From NCBI GenBank assembly GCA_951230915.1, contig OX579641.1, forward strand, positions 23,476,254 through 23,540,253: DNA of 64,000 bases, written 5' to 3'. The position numbers were made by a program, and so were the translations under genes. Positions within the stretch are counted from its first letter, which is position 1. Every line of letters starts with the position of its first letter. The notes under the pieces were generated by a model that was given only the letters and a program-made list of their open reading frames with translations, did no database searches and had not been told where the DNA came from. Positions 10,391 through 20,759 of this stretch are shown piece after piece. The stretch is from Antitrichia curtipendula. Taxonomy: Eukaryota > Streptophyta > Bryopsida > Hypnales > Leucodontaceae.

Positions 10391-11032
10391 CTGACTTTCC
10401 AGTAAGTAGTGGGTGCAGTGCTTGTAATATGTATTTGGACTCGTCCATTTTTGTACGATTTCCTTTCTGTTGAGGCTGACACGCGTCTCCACTGTCCACC
10501 ATTTTGTAATGAGGTCTTTGGTCTCCACAGGCAGCCCCGGACTCTTTTTTCATTTTACAAGTGCAAAAGGTTTTGCGAGCAAACGCACAGTATTGTGGCG
10601 GATTATAGCCACCCTCAAATTAGCTGGGTGAACTTTTAGAACCCGTGGTAAAGCTTTGGTGCTTGTCACAATAGCAGAAGTAGTGGCGTTTAGGAGTACA
10701 GCCTTTCTAGCAAGCATGTCTGCTGATTGAACCCCCTTCACAGCATCCAACTCCGACCAATAATTTCTGAGGAATTCAAATTGAGCTTTTTCATCCTCTC
10801 CACAAGGATAATATTCAAGAAGAAATGGAGAAATATATTCATCCTCCAAAAAACGTTCCATGATTTTCAGCCTAGAAGATACCTCCGGACAACCTTGCAT
10901 CGTTAATGTAAAGAAATCCACAATTTCGACCAAAATAAGCGATTGCTCCCATGGAGACATCTCCCTTTGTATCCCTAATTCTCCATCTTGGACAACAAGC
11001 AAACAAGCTGCTTCTTCTCTCTCCCTCACCAA
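10391..11032 (-). pseudogene. DDE-like transposase relic, N-terminal exon (A)
   Basis: One minus-strand frame from about 11032 to a CAG|GT donor at 10390, with a single in-frame TGA (10550-10552). It contains ARKAVLLNATTS, a helix-turn-helix-like ALPRVLKVHPANLRVAI segment, and LITKWWTVETRVSLNRKEIV. These fit the N-terminal DNA-binding part of the same transposase-like family. The GT-AG intron 10252-10390 (139 bp) joins it in frame to exon B. No ATG is seen at the 5' end of the frame, so the true start is unknown. Confidence 0.62.
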
Positions 11033-11247
11033 CTAACGACGTCGATGTTGCCTCTCAACTTCCCCGTCTCTCAGACCCTCCCTCATGGCATTATAATCCT
11101 CCACCCTTCCACGGGGTCCCTTCCTCTTGAATCCGGCACTTCATTCTTCAAGCCTTCTATTCGCCATCCCCGCATCCCCGAGAACTAAAGTCAACTCGCA
11201 AGGGCGTGCCACTAGGCATACAATTTGTACAAAAGCGTACAAACAAT

Positions 11248-11350
11248 CCTTAAATTTCCTCTAGCGGATCTCACGGATCTGTTTGTGCAAAGGCGAAGGA
11301 ATCCGTGAGTTAGGAATGGAAGGTTTCATTGCCGCTAGAGGAAATTCAAG
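11248..11350. repeat. short foldback (inverted repeat)
   Basis: TTTCCTCTAGCGG near 11255 is inversely repeated as CCGCTAGAGGAAA near 11333, and an inner pair CACGGAT/ATCCGTG adds to the stem. The hairpin lies just beyond the 5' end of the transposase relic and could be part of its terminal region, but a partner repeat at the other end near 2.2 kb was not found. Confidence 0.6.
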
Positions 11351-11779
11351 AAACTTGAGAATACAAACACCCTAAACGAGACACAAGAAGACTTGTACAA
11401 AGCAAGCACCAAGACCAAGCACACTTCTTGAAGCACCATTGTAAATGAGTTGCATTGGAGAAGGCAACGGTGACCTCACAACATTCGGTGAATAGGACCA
11501 TACTATTAAACAGACAATCATAATACCGTTATTGCGCCTTCCAAGATCATTCATAGATTACATCCGATCATCGGAGAGTACACTGGGTCACCTCATTGCA
11601 TGCAGAAGAACAACCGAGTACAAATTTGTATACAAACTATGGAAAATTGTACATAAAATATCTATTAGTACTTACAAGAAGTAAATTCTCTACAGTTTCT
11701 AGACCATACACAGTAAATTCAGTGCAAATTTTTTTGTAGTTTTCGCTCACTGTAGGAGTCCCTACATTATAATCTAGCA

Positions 11780-12040
11780 TTGTTTTCATTTGCACGTCCT
11801 GATTTATGTAGCGGATTAGCTAAATGGATGTTCTATGGCTTCTATGTTGTCTACCTCATGAAGCACCACGACGGTTATCCCGATCTTGGAGTTAGATCCT
11901 CACATACAATGAAAAATTATAAAACTGAGCCACCAAAGCATTGGCGGCTACGGATGCCCCTGAATTCACGGTCATTTGTCAAACCAACCAGTAAAGCCGC
12001 CGGGATGTGCGGCGTATCAAAGTTGTACAGTTTGTACTGA
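11780..12040 (+). pseudogene. unidentified coding relic
   Basis: A plus-strand frame with a protein-like composition (around SGLAKWMFYGFYVVYLMKHH, then a basic, Pro-containing stretch). I do not recognise the family. It precedes the hAT C-terminal relic but in another frame, so it may be an earlier exon of the same element or unrelated. There are no supporting splice sites. Confidence 0.25.
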
Positions 12041-12087
12041 TCGCATTTGATTGCACATCGGGCCACGGGGGCGACCGTAGCATGTGA

Positions 12088-12360
12088 TCACCCAGTTACT
12101 TTTTTGTTCACAACAAATATTGGAACAAGTTGAAGCCACAAAGAGCACAAGATTTGGTATATGTCTACACCAATTGCAAAGTCCTTGTTGGATCAAAGCA
12201 AAACGACGAGAAGAAGTGGTACGATGAAAACCTTGAGTCGGAGGATTCGGCCTTGTCTTCATCGGAAGATGAGGGTGGTGAATCCAATGAAAAAGTTGAT
12301 CCCCTCATGGACGAGGAAGATGACTACGGCATCCACAATTTCGATGATGAATTGCTTTAA
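12088..12360 (+). pseudogene. hAT transposase C-terminal fragment
   Basis: The frame reads WNKLKPQRAQDLVYVYTNCK, which matches the W..L.P.RA..LVYV..N block at the end of hAT transposases (part of the dimerisation region). It is followed by an acidic Ser/Asp/Glu-rich tail ending at the stop 12358-12360. Only the last ~90 residues are present; a TGA at 12085 closes the frame upstream and the rest of the transposase was not found. A truncated relic is the best reading. Confidence 0.7.
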
Positions 12361-12623
12361 AGCCCACCTCGTTACAATAGAGACATTAGAAACAGTTGTG
12401 AAGACCCTTACAACTTCCCATTGGATGAGGACGATTGTGAAAATGATGAAGTTGGACCTTTCATAGCTAAATACTTAGATAGAACTGGATTATTGCATAG
12501 TGAAAACATTCTAGCAAATAGGAAAATATTCATGCGAAGGTAGCGGAGGAAGATGAGGAAATATTTATAGGTGATGAAACTCCCCAAACGGATAAAGTGA
12601 TTTGAATTTCCGAGTGTCCATCT

Positions 12624-13249
12624 ATGACAATGGTAGGAGCGGAAGAAAATGATCAACACAATGACATGAGAGAGTGTGGGATGAAGTCCCACACAAATGT
12701 GGTCAACCAAAGTGTTGAATTACCAGGGACATTGACAAGTGAAAATATTGGGCTTTTAGGCCTTCAAAATGTCCAAGCACCTCAAATAGAGGGAAGTCAA
12801 GATCCACGTGTATTAGAGTCCATGTGCCCAATGCCAGACCGCAACGCCAAAGACATAAAGCAACTCGTGCGAGATCCTTAATTACCACCACGTAGCGGTC
12901 CTCGACATGCACTATATACAAGCGGTAGCACAACTTTGAATGGTCCTGGAAACTCACGGTTTAAAGAACAACATTTGAGCAATTTGAAAGAATTGCGCAT
13001 TGGTGCCAATCTAAATCCATTCATTTCATGAGACAATGATGATGTAGAAACATTGGAGTCTATGTTTTGTTGATTTTCTAGCCATCCAATGTGTTCTCCA
13101 ATCAAATCTTTAAACCCTATATTGGAAGCTTTGTCCGCTGAGAAAACAAATATTCCAGGAGGTTCGGAAGGAAGTCCACCCGCGGTGAAGGAGTACAAAA
13201 AAGCTAAGAGGAAAAGAGTAATGGAGCCTTCTGCAATCTCTCTATGAGC
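12624..13249 (+). pseudogene. unidentified ORF relic with three in-frame stops
   Basis: One plus-strand frame can be read from an ATG at 12624 to a stop at about 13247 through only three stops (TAA about 12879, TGA about 13029, TGA about 13068), with coherent composition throughout: an acidic/polar N-terminal part, then RFKEQHLSNLKELRIGANLN, then a Pro-rich and Lys/Arg-rich end (KEYKKAKRKR). I do not recognise it. The frame ends just where dispersed repeat copy 2 begins. Confidence 0.35.
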
Positions 13250-14597
13250 TTCCAATTTGTCACTTGGGACTTGTAGAATTATTTTTTTGAAAATTTACAA
13301 TTTAAAGTTGATAAAAGTATACAAAAAGCCATAAAAAGAGTGTAGAACCAAAATAAGGTTGTGTCATACTCATTATAGTATTTGGTCTAGATATGTATTT
13401 AAACTTAGAATTCCCCCAAACATGGCCTAAAAATAGGGTAGAAATAATGAAACGGTTAGAGTTGGAGGATTTGAGTCACATAGCCCCAAAAGGGCTAAAT
13501 CCCACTATAAATGTAGCAATTCATGGCTAAGTCGGTCCAAGGGATCCACAACGAGGCCACTAGATCGGGTCCTAGAGTTAGGTTTAAAATTCCCCATCAG
13601 ATCAACGAATTCCCAAAACCCCGATTATTAACATGCAGGAACCACTGACGCAAGACCGGGGTCGTGGAGGAATCTACAACCCAAAGATGGTGTTCTAGGA
13701 TAAATCCCATGCCAGGAGTCCAACAACAAAATCGATTCGTCAAGATTCCTCTACCTACAGAAGATCTCCACATTGTCGCTAATTCGAGGAAATAGCTAGT
13801 TTCAATCTCCATTGACCAATCATGTCAGGTACAAAAATGCACCTACACGTCTTTCATGCAATTCCTTGAGAGGCCACGTGAAAATTCCCGGCATCTTCCG
13901 ACTTGCAAAAGAACCTTTTCCGGGTCGTCAACCCTTCTAACCTCCAACGGGAATTTCATGGAAATTATCTAGGTTATAATAAAATCTCACTAAAAATCAG
14001 ACGAGCTTGTTTCATATTGATAATGCGCTCCGTGAAGTTTCACGACATTCTGATAGCGGCAAGTACCCAAACCGGCGAGATTCCTCGGGAATTAACCATG
14101 TGGCGAGGTCCCTGCCACGCTGGCCGACATTCCGGGAACATACGATGGCAAAATGAAGTCAACCAAAAGTCCTTTCCGACTCTCTCGTACCTATCGGAGA
14201 CCCTAGGCTATTCACATTTCTCAAAATAGGAGACCCCCAAGATCTAGAATTCTACCACGATTGGATTTTTAAACTAAATTAGCCTACGATGGATTTTTGG
14301 CCTCGGTACGGGATAAGGGGGATCTAGATCTAAACACGGCGATTTGGAGACAACAGCGCAATCCGTTCGATGATTGGAGTTAATTTCCAAAGTTAGGATG
14401 TTGATCTAACATAGATGGTAGAAGTAGATTTTTAGGGATTAAGATGAAAATCTTTGAAAATGAGGATGAAAATCCAAATTGGTAAGGTTACCTTAGAACT
14501 CTAGAGGGAGGGGTGGGCCCTTGGAAACCTATATAAGGGCCCCATTTCTCTCTCTAGAAGACCCCCAATCCTTGTTTTGGGTCCGTGGATCCAGCTT
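13245..14597. repeat. dispersed repeat, copy 2 (1.35 kb)
   Basis: Second copy of the repeat at 4638-5977, same orientation, full length. The 108-codon frame is open here too (13903-14229), with about 77% amino-acid identity to copy 1. Near its right end is a good TATA box (14530-14537) placed about 90 bp upstream of the first ATG of the SWIM-domain ORF. The two copies are not the two LTRs of one element, because the transposase relic crosses the boundary of copy 1. Confidence 0.8.
14530..14537 (+). promoter_or_regulatory. TATA box inside repeat copy 2
   Basis: CCTATATAAGGG sits near the right end of repeat copy 2, 88 bp before the first ATG of the downstream SWIM ORF. The equivalent site in copy 1 is the weaker CCTATTTAAGG. 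Promoter function is inferred from sequence and position only. Confidence 0.45.
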
Positions 14598-14624
14598 AGA
14601 AAGCCCGAGAAAGTCATAGAAGCA

Positions 14625-15803
14625 ATGGAGCGCATCTTTGGAGCTAAGGAGTGGTATACTTGTACACCTCATTTTGAAGGGGAAGAGGTCTTCGAGTCTA
14701 GCAATCGGAAGCTTGACCTCCCACTTGGATCCGAGCTTGACAGTCACCGCTTGGACAAGGTGAGTTTTTCTCATTCAAAAGTCTATCGATCTAGTAGAGT
14801 ACATAGGGACAGTGCTCCGCCAACCATTGATGTGTCCCCGCCTTCTTCTCCCACTTCCTCTGACGACATCCAAATTGTATCTCCTCTAGCATCAGCACTT
14901 AAGATGTCACTATGGGTTAGGCATGTCATAAACATTCACGAAACCAAATGCAATGTGAAGAAATGGCACATTGCTCGTCTTCCTAAGACTTCCGGTAAGA
15001 GTTGTTTTGCTTTACAGGCCCGGACAGGAAGGTTGTGTAAAGAGAAGATTGTGCGTCTAGGTAAAAGTACTCAGACCGCCCCTACTTATATTGGAATTCT
15101 ACACATTCGAAAGAAATTGAAGGACCAAGTGATGGAGTTTTTCCACTGTGCGGACGACATCGAACGTCGTATGAAGGGAACAAAGAGGAAGTGGGTGAAT
15201 CACACGGTATAGCTTGTACTGAAGGGCACAAACCTCACAAAGGTGGAGATTCTCAAACTTGAGGAGGCTAGATTCCAACTTGAAGAGCGTAGGGAAGTGT
15301 CACTAAGGCATCTCTTTGGAAATACTTCCAATCGTTGTACACATCCTACTACTATTCCTCTGCCTACTGAACCCAATGCACACCCAATGATTTGTGATTC
15401 TCGTTGCATTCGCCGTCTCCCAAACGGCAAAGTCTCGGTGAAGCAGAGAAACCGTTGGAAGTCAGCTACTATTCTTGATGCTTGCATCATCCAAGTTATT
15501 CCAATTCCATATCTGGCCAATGGTTGCATCATCTTACTTAACTCGGAGAAGGCACAGACCACAACGGAGTACCGATTGACAATCGGCCCTCTCCCGGATT
15601 GTTCATGTGGAGATTTCAAAAACATGTTGGCACGGACCAAGAAACGAGGCGCTTGGTACCATTGCAAGCACCTCTACTATATCTTCCGTGTGGTGTGTAA
15701 TCTTGATCACGAGGATGACCACTTCGTCCATGCCCCCACTTTCAACTTCAACAAGATCAAGAAAGTCATGGACAAAGGAGTCAATCGTTTCTGTAGGGGA
15801 TAA
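14625..15803 (+). pseudogene. SWIM zinc-finger protein of MULE/FAR1-like type, one in-frame stop
   Basis: A single frame runs from ATG 14625 to the TAA at 15801-15803, broken only by a TAG at 15210-15212. Its C-terminal part holds a SWIM finger: CSCGDF (about 15600-15617) and WYHCKHLYYIF (about 15655-15690), the C-x-C...C-x-H pattern of MULE transposases and FAR1/FHY3-like proteins. The N-terminal half has a Ser/Pro-rich linker and a WHIARL-type stretch but no recognisable MULE catalytic domain. It is a degraded or truncated transposase-derived gene; stop readthrough or a real gene with a recent nonsense change cannot be excluded. Confidence 0.68.
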
Positions 15804-15806
15804 CAA

Positions 15807-16439
15807 TCATAGCTAGATCATTCTCTAGGTCATCTATAGGTGTGTATCTAAATCCAAAAAAAATGCAAGGTGATTTCAGTTGTTGGATCCAACAACTCAT
15901 TTGGACTCCTTAAGTAGGTGGTGAATGCGCCCTTGAACACTTTGAAAAGATGAGCATGTACTCGTATATAAACCATTGCTTCATTCTAAACCTTCTGATT
16001 TTTCTTCTACTTCATTTGCTTCATTTCCACTTCTAACCGTTTCATTTGTGTAATTGGATCCAACAACTCAATTTATTTCCAATACAAGGTGGTAAGCACC
16101 ATTTACTACTTTGAAAACAAAAACATATCCACCGCTAAATACCTCATAGTCTTTCTACCATTCTCCATGTATCTATTGATGTTTTTGAGATTTCTTCCTA
16201 GATATCAACATCCCTGGGCCGTTCCGTGCCCCCGTTTTTGGAGGTCCTACTTTCTTTTTGGTAATGTGTATTCATGCACCAATCTTATTGTTTGCAATTG
16301 AAGGCCCCAAAAATCCGACAACCCACGGTTTTAGGCTGAAGTAGCTTACTAATAATAGAAATATTTCTAAAGTAAATTCGAATATATATTTATTTTTAGT
16401 AAGAATAATTTTTTTTAGTAAATTTTGCCCCACTGCTCA
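15807..16439. other. spacer, 3' flank of the SWIM ORF
   Basis: No gene supported. It contains a repeated phrase, TTGGATCCAACAACTCA at 15884 and 16055, followed by similar text, i.e. a diverged direct repeat of about 170-bp period. Confidence 0.4.
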
Positions 16440-16555
16440 TGAAATCACCACTCATTGTTCATGGCTCATGAACTAGCGTCTTTGAATCATGCCGCAGTCA
16501 CTTTATGGGGTACAAATGACTCCGCAATCATTTATACCCCCTTTTTCTTGTAGTG
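16440..16555. mobile_element. right end of a CACTA-type element
   Basis: Ends TTTTTCTTGTAGTG (inverse CACTACAAGAAAAA, the classical CACTA terminus), preceded by TTTATACCCCC and AGTCA/AATGACT motifs. The last ~40 bp resemble the end of the element at 1300-2245. No left end was found, so it is a truncated copy or its boundary is diverged. Confidence 0.55.
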
Positions 16556-17091
16556 TAGTGCATCTTCTCCAACGATAGCTCCAAGACAATATATATCTTA
16601 GAGAAATAATCTTCAATTTTAGTTACTAGTCCAAATTTTGAAGAAAATGTGATTGTGCATGTAGTTCTATAGTAGGCAAGCATGAGATGGTATTCATCAA
16701 CCAGAATTCAAACTCAAATGCTAGTGTTGCTATTGATTCCTTGATTATAGAATTGATATTCTATGAAAGTTATTAGATTAGTGCGTCTTTATTAGAGGCC
16801 TACCAAGGATAGGAGTTCTTTGTATGGATGTTTGAATTCATTTGTTATAGCGTTTTATATCATTGATAGTAAGTATGGCTTTGAACACTTGATCTTTATA
16901 TTTATACTTTATGTTCAACTTTATAATTGTATTGTTCCAAAATTTTGAATTCATTGGAATTGTCATTGTTGATGGAGGAGTCTTCTATAAATCAAATTCA
17001 AGAAAAGTGGATTGTAGAAACTCCAGGGACGGATGAGACAAGTCAGCCCAAAATAGAAGTTGATGAAGAACCTTGGAGATTTAGTACAAAA

Positions 17092-17234
17092 AAACAAGAG
17101 TATAAACAACTTGTCCACTATGAATTTAGTAGTCATTTTTTGTCTACAATGATTGCAAAACAATCATTTTGTAGTCATTGTTGTGCTTGCAGTTATAGTG
17201 GACAAGTTGTTTATACTTTTGTTTTTTTGTAGTG
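17092..17234. mobile_element. 143-bp near-palindromic CACTA-type MITE
   Basis: Its two arms of about 40 bp (17092-17131 and 17195-17234) are inverse complements with only a few mismatches. The right end is intact (TTTTTTTGTAGTG, inverse CACTACAAAAAAA); the left has decayed to TAGTACAAAAAAA. It is flanked by the 3-bp direct repeat ATT (17089-17091 and 17235-17237). The ORFs in it are palindrome artefacts. Confidence 0.85.
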
Positions 17235-17237
17235 ATT

Positions 17238-18626
17238 AGAGGAAGGAGGATGTTGTTGAAGATAAAGAAAAAAAATTACTCAAAGATCAGTTTGTCAAAT
17301 GTAGAAGGTCGACTCTATGGCCACAATCGCTTTTTTGAGGATGAAACCCAATAAGCTTTTCCAACTCCAAATTTTCATGTGCAGACTTGTGACAATGTCG
17401 ATGGTCCAACCTACCTTTTTGTGACGTGAAGTAACTAGAGAAAGAATTATATCATGGATACCAAGAAAAAACAACGTTTTCTATGAGTCCATTACTAACA
17501 AGGCCAGCAAAAGCATGGAGTTCACAAAAGAAGAGATGAACAAGTAGAGGTCATTGTAGTAGAAGGAAAATGACGACTTCATTGAGCACGTTGATTCACA
17601 TGTACTACTCCATTTTTTGAAAAAGTCAAGGTTGTTGGAATGAAAGTCATTATCTATCAGCATAGATGAGTCACATTTCTAGGCTCCATCTAATTGAAGG
17701 AACCTGGCACATTGCAGTGTATTGTCCTCAATACCAAAGGCCAATTCAAATTGGTCATGTAGATCATGCATAATATAAACAAGTGAATGGATCTTCTTAT
17801 AAAACCATCCGATAAATTTTTGGTTTTACTTGTTTTACAGTTTATTTGCTATTCAAGGTATATTAAAAGATTTTTCATCACCTCTTTTGAAATCCAGATC
17901 CACTAAAAACTCCCATATGAAGACCAACTTGGTTCATACATTATATTGGGTGTAGAAGTGTGGCCTTCTACCCTTGCCTAAGTTTAAATGGAGATGTTGA
18001 GGCCATTAGAGGTTAAGAAATATGTTTTCTACATGTTTAGAAAAAATTGATACTTGATGCTAGTTGACGTTTTCATGGCTTTCATTTTCCGAATGAGAAT
18101 TTGATTATGTGTTTTTTCTTTGTATTATTGTTTTGTATTTTATAGTTTGATTATTTATATTAAAATCTAATTGAGAAGTTATTTGACTTGTGTAGCAAGA
18201 AATTGCTCTTGCAGCGGATGCTGAGGGATGAAAATATAATGAGACAACCTTGTTTGAAGAAAAAGCAAATCCAACATTGCAAATGCTATGAGATTGAGAG
18301 CTGAGCAAAAGGCTACCAAATTGTACATGAAGATGATCAAGTCAGTCATGGTAGTTAATACCAATTATAGTTCTGAATTCTTAAAAGAGGCTTGCAAACA
18401 CCCTAGAGTTCTAGACTACACCCTAGCTACAGGCCAACAGTTGATTATTGAATTGAATTACTTCGGATATGAATTTGAATTTGCAAAATGAATCATTCAA
18501 TTAATGTATATGATGTTATTTCTTTTACATGTATCCAATACCGCTTGTCATGGCATGGAACACCACATTGTGGCGATGGAGGAGGATAAGAAAATTCTCA
18601 ATGCCATCTTCAAACCCATAAGGAAG
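17238..18626. other. spacer without a supported gene
   Basis: AT-rich. Several short frames (e.g. plus strand about 18288-18491) have protein-like composition but no start context, splice sites or recognisable domain. The region could hold a decayed transposon; nothing can be named. Confidence 0.3.
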
Positions 18627-18799
18627 CACTAGAAGAAACCCGTATTTTTCATGACACATTTTTTGTGATATCCACTTGTTTTTATGTCAACATTGACATT
18701 AGACATAGCGTAAGGTGTTAGTTGTAACATCAAATACAACATAAAAACAAGTGGTTGTCACAAAAAATGTGTCAAGAAAAACACAGGTTTCTTCTAGTA
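18627..18799. mobile_element. 173-bp palindromic CACTA-type MITE
   Basis: Starts CACTAGAAGAAACC and ends GGTTTCTTCTAGTA (last base mutated from G). The arms pair over about 60 bp (shared core: GACACATTTTTTGTGA, CCACTTGTTTTTATGT). The 3-bp direct repeat AAG lies at 18624-18626 and 18800-18802. A relative's right end is at about 54360-54474. Confidence 0.87.
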
Positions 18800-18802
18800 A
18801 AG

Positions 18803-20280
18803 TCTACCCCAGCCATGGCAACAACACAACCGTCATTGCCAATTGAGGCATCCCAAAATCTGGACGTTATGATCATTATGGCTTGCAAGTTTGCTCAAAA
18901 GACACCATCAGTAAATTTACAAATCTAATATTGTTTAACATCTGTTTACAGTCGTAGAGGATTGACATCAACAAATGGGATTATAAAGACATGAAGTCCT
19001 CTCTTGAGTCTAAAGAAACATTTTCATCTTCCCATGTATACCAAGTAGATGGCGTAGGTATTTGCGGAGTGGGGTTGTTCTAAACTAAAACACCATAAAA
19101 ATACCTATATTTTGAATGTTCTGAATTTCATAGATGGTAGTGCATCCAAAGATAAAGAGACTTCAGAGTCATCATCATCTACAATTGAGGGTTTGGCGAC
19201 CAAGTCCATTGCAATTTAGACTTTTGAGATTGATATATCTCATCAATTGTACTATTATATGTGGATTTTTATTATGATTAGATATGTGTGTTTTATGGCT
19301 ATATCTTAGACATTTGGTGTTTCCATATGCATTATGTATATTATGATGTCTATAAAAAATGACTACATTTTTTTGTTGCAAAAAACATCTTCAAAACACA
19401 TTTACAATTGCATCAATATTTATTAAATTGACTTCACATCTTTTAAAATTTTGAATGTAAACATATATTAAATCCACGGTCGTAGGTCCATCACCTATTT
19501 TTCATACACAAAAAAATTATCACTCACAAGCTCATAGGCTTGCACGCTAGCAACCTGTAGACATTGCCAACACACAGATGCACTAGTTTTCACTAATTCA
19601 CAACACACTACCCACAAGTTTTTCCCCATTTTTGGTGTCAATTTGATTTATAGATAAAATACTTATTTATTCAACCCCTTTGCTTGGCTCCCATTAACTC
19701 CAATGATTTCATTTTGAGCAAAATTTTATTCAACTTGCCCAATTTTGACCTCTTTGTTGTCATTCCTACCCAAAATTGGCCTATGCAACAAAGCCAACAA
19801 AGTGAGACATGATATAGTAGCAAGGCCAACACATAGATTTTGACCTCTCTATCATCATCCTTCCATAATTGGCCTATGCAACAAAGCCAACAAGGTGACA
19901 CGCAACACAATGTCTACCACTTTTGATGAGATAGTGACTATCTCATTAGAAGTGGCAAGCATTGCCAACACATAGATGCTCTGATTCCATTGATTCACAA
20001 CACACAACCCGCCAATTTTCCCCCATTTTTGGTTTCAAGTTGACCAATAGCTAGAACATTTATCTATTTGACCCCTCTCATTGGCTCCTATTGACCCCAA
20101 CATTTTTCATTTTGAGTGAAAATTTGCTCAACCCAACAAGATTCTAACCTCTCTATCGTTGGCCTATGCAACAAGCCAACAAGGTGACACACGGCCCAAA
20201 AAACACCTTGATTGTTGCATGAAAATTGTTGAATTTTTTTAACTCTTCCCAAGCCCCCAATAATACCACATTCTCTGGGC
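18803..20280. repeat. spacer with a diverged ~398-bp direct repeat
   Basis: From 19562 and from 19960 the same text recurs: CATTGCCAACACA(C/T)AGATGC, CACAACACAC, TTTTTCCCCATTTTTGGT and the phrase GGCCTATGCAACAAAGCCAA (three times: about 19780, 19872, 20160). This is an old, imperfect tandem duplication. No gene was found in the rest. Confidence 0.6.
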
Positions 20281-20759
20281 CCTATCTTTTTGCTAAGCTT
20301 AGGCCCTGAAGACAGTTGCGAAATCCATCGGATTCAAAAAACCCATAAAAATGTACATGGAACCGACCGACTGGACAGGAAGTACACGGCCCAGGCCAAG
20401 AGCGACGAATCAGAACGCAGGGATTCCCTCCAGTGTGAACGCATCCCAACTGACGAAATTAGGGTTTGGGGCCCAAGGCTCCCGCCTTTGCAGCCCTGTC
20501 CGACTGTTTCCATTCCCGTGCAGGCGTTGCCTTCGCTCCCTTCACCTCTCGCACCTCATGTTTCTTCGTCGTTACGTTTCTGATCACTGTCGCAACCCTC
20601 GCCCGGAAGCCCTCCAGCCGGCTCGCGGATCCCTCCCCAATTCAGACCAACTCCGCGGTGGTGGTAGCATTGCGAGGCAGGGCGGCCATCGCTGCAGAAG
20701 AGGAGGAAGAAGAAGAGGCGCTGCAGAGGAGCCGGCCCAGGGCGCTGCTGCTCGGCATC

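Noticed and set aside
4638..14597. The two 1.34-kb repeats as 5' and 3' LTRs of one retrotransposon
   Set aside because: The transposase relic starts between them and continues beyond copy 1, no primer-binding site or pol coding lies between, and ends and flanks do not show LTR features. Two separate insertions fit better.
15200..15667. Minus-strand ORF of 155 codons
   Set aside because: It is the antisense of the SWIM-domain frame, with no motif of its own.
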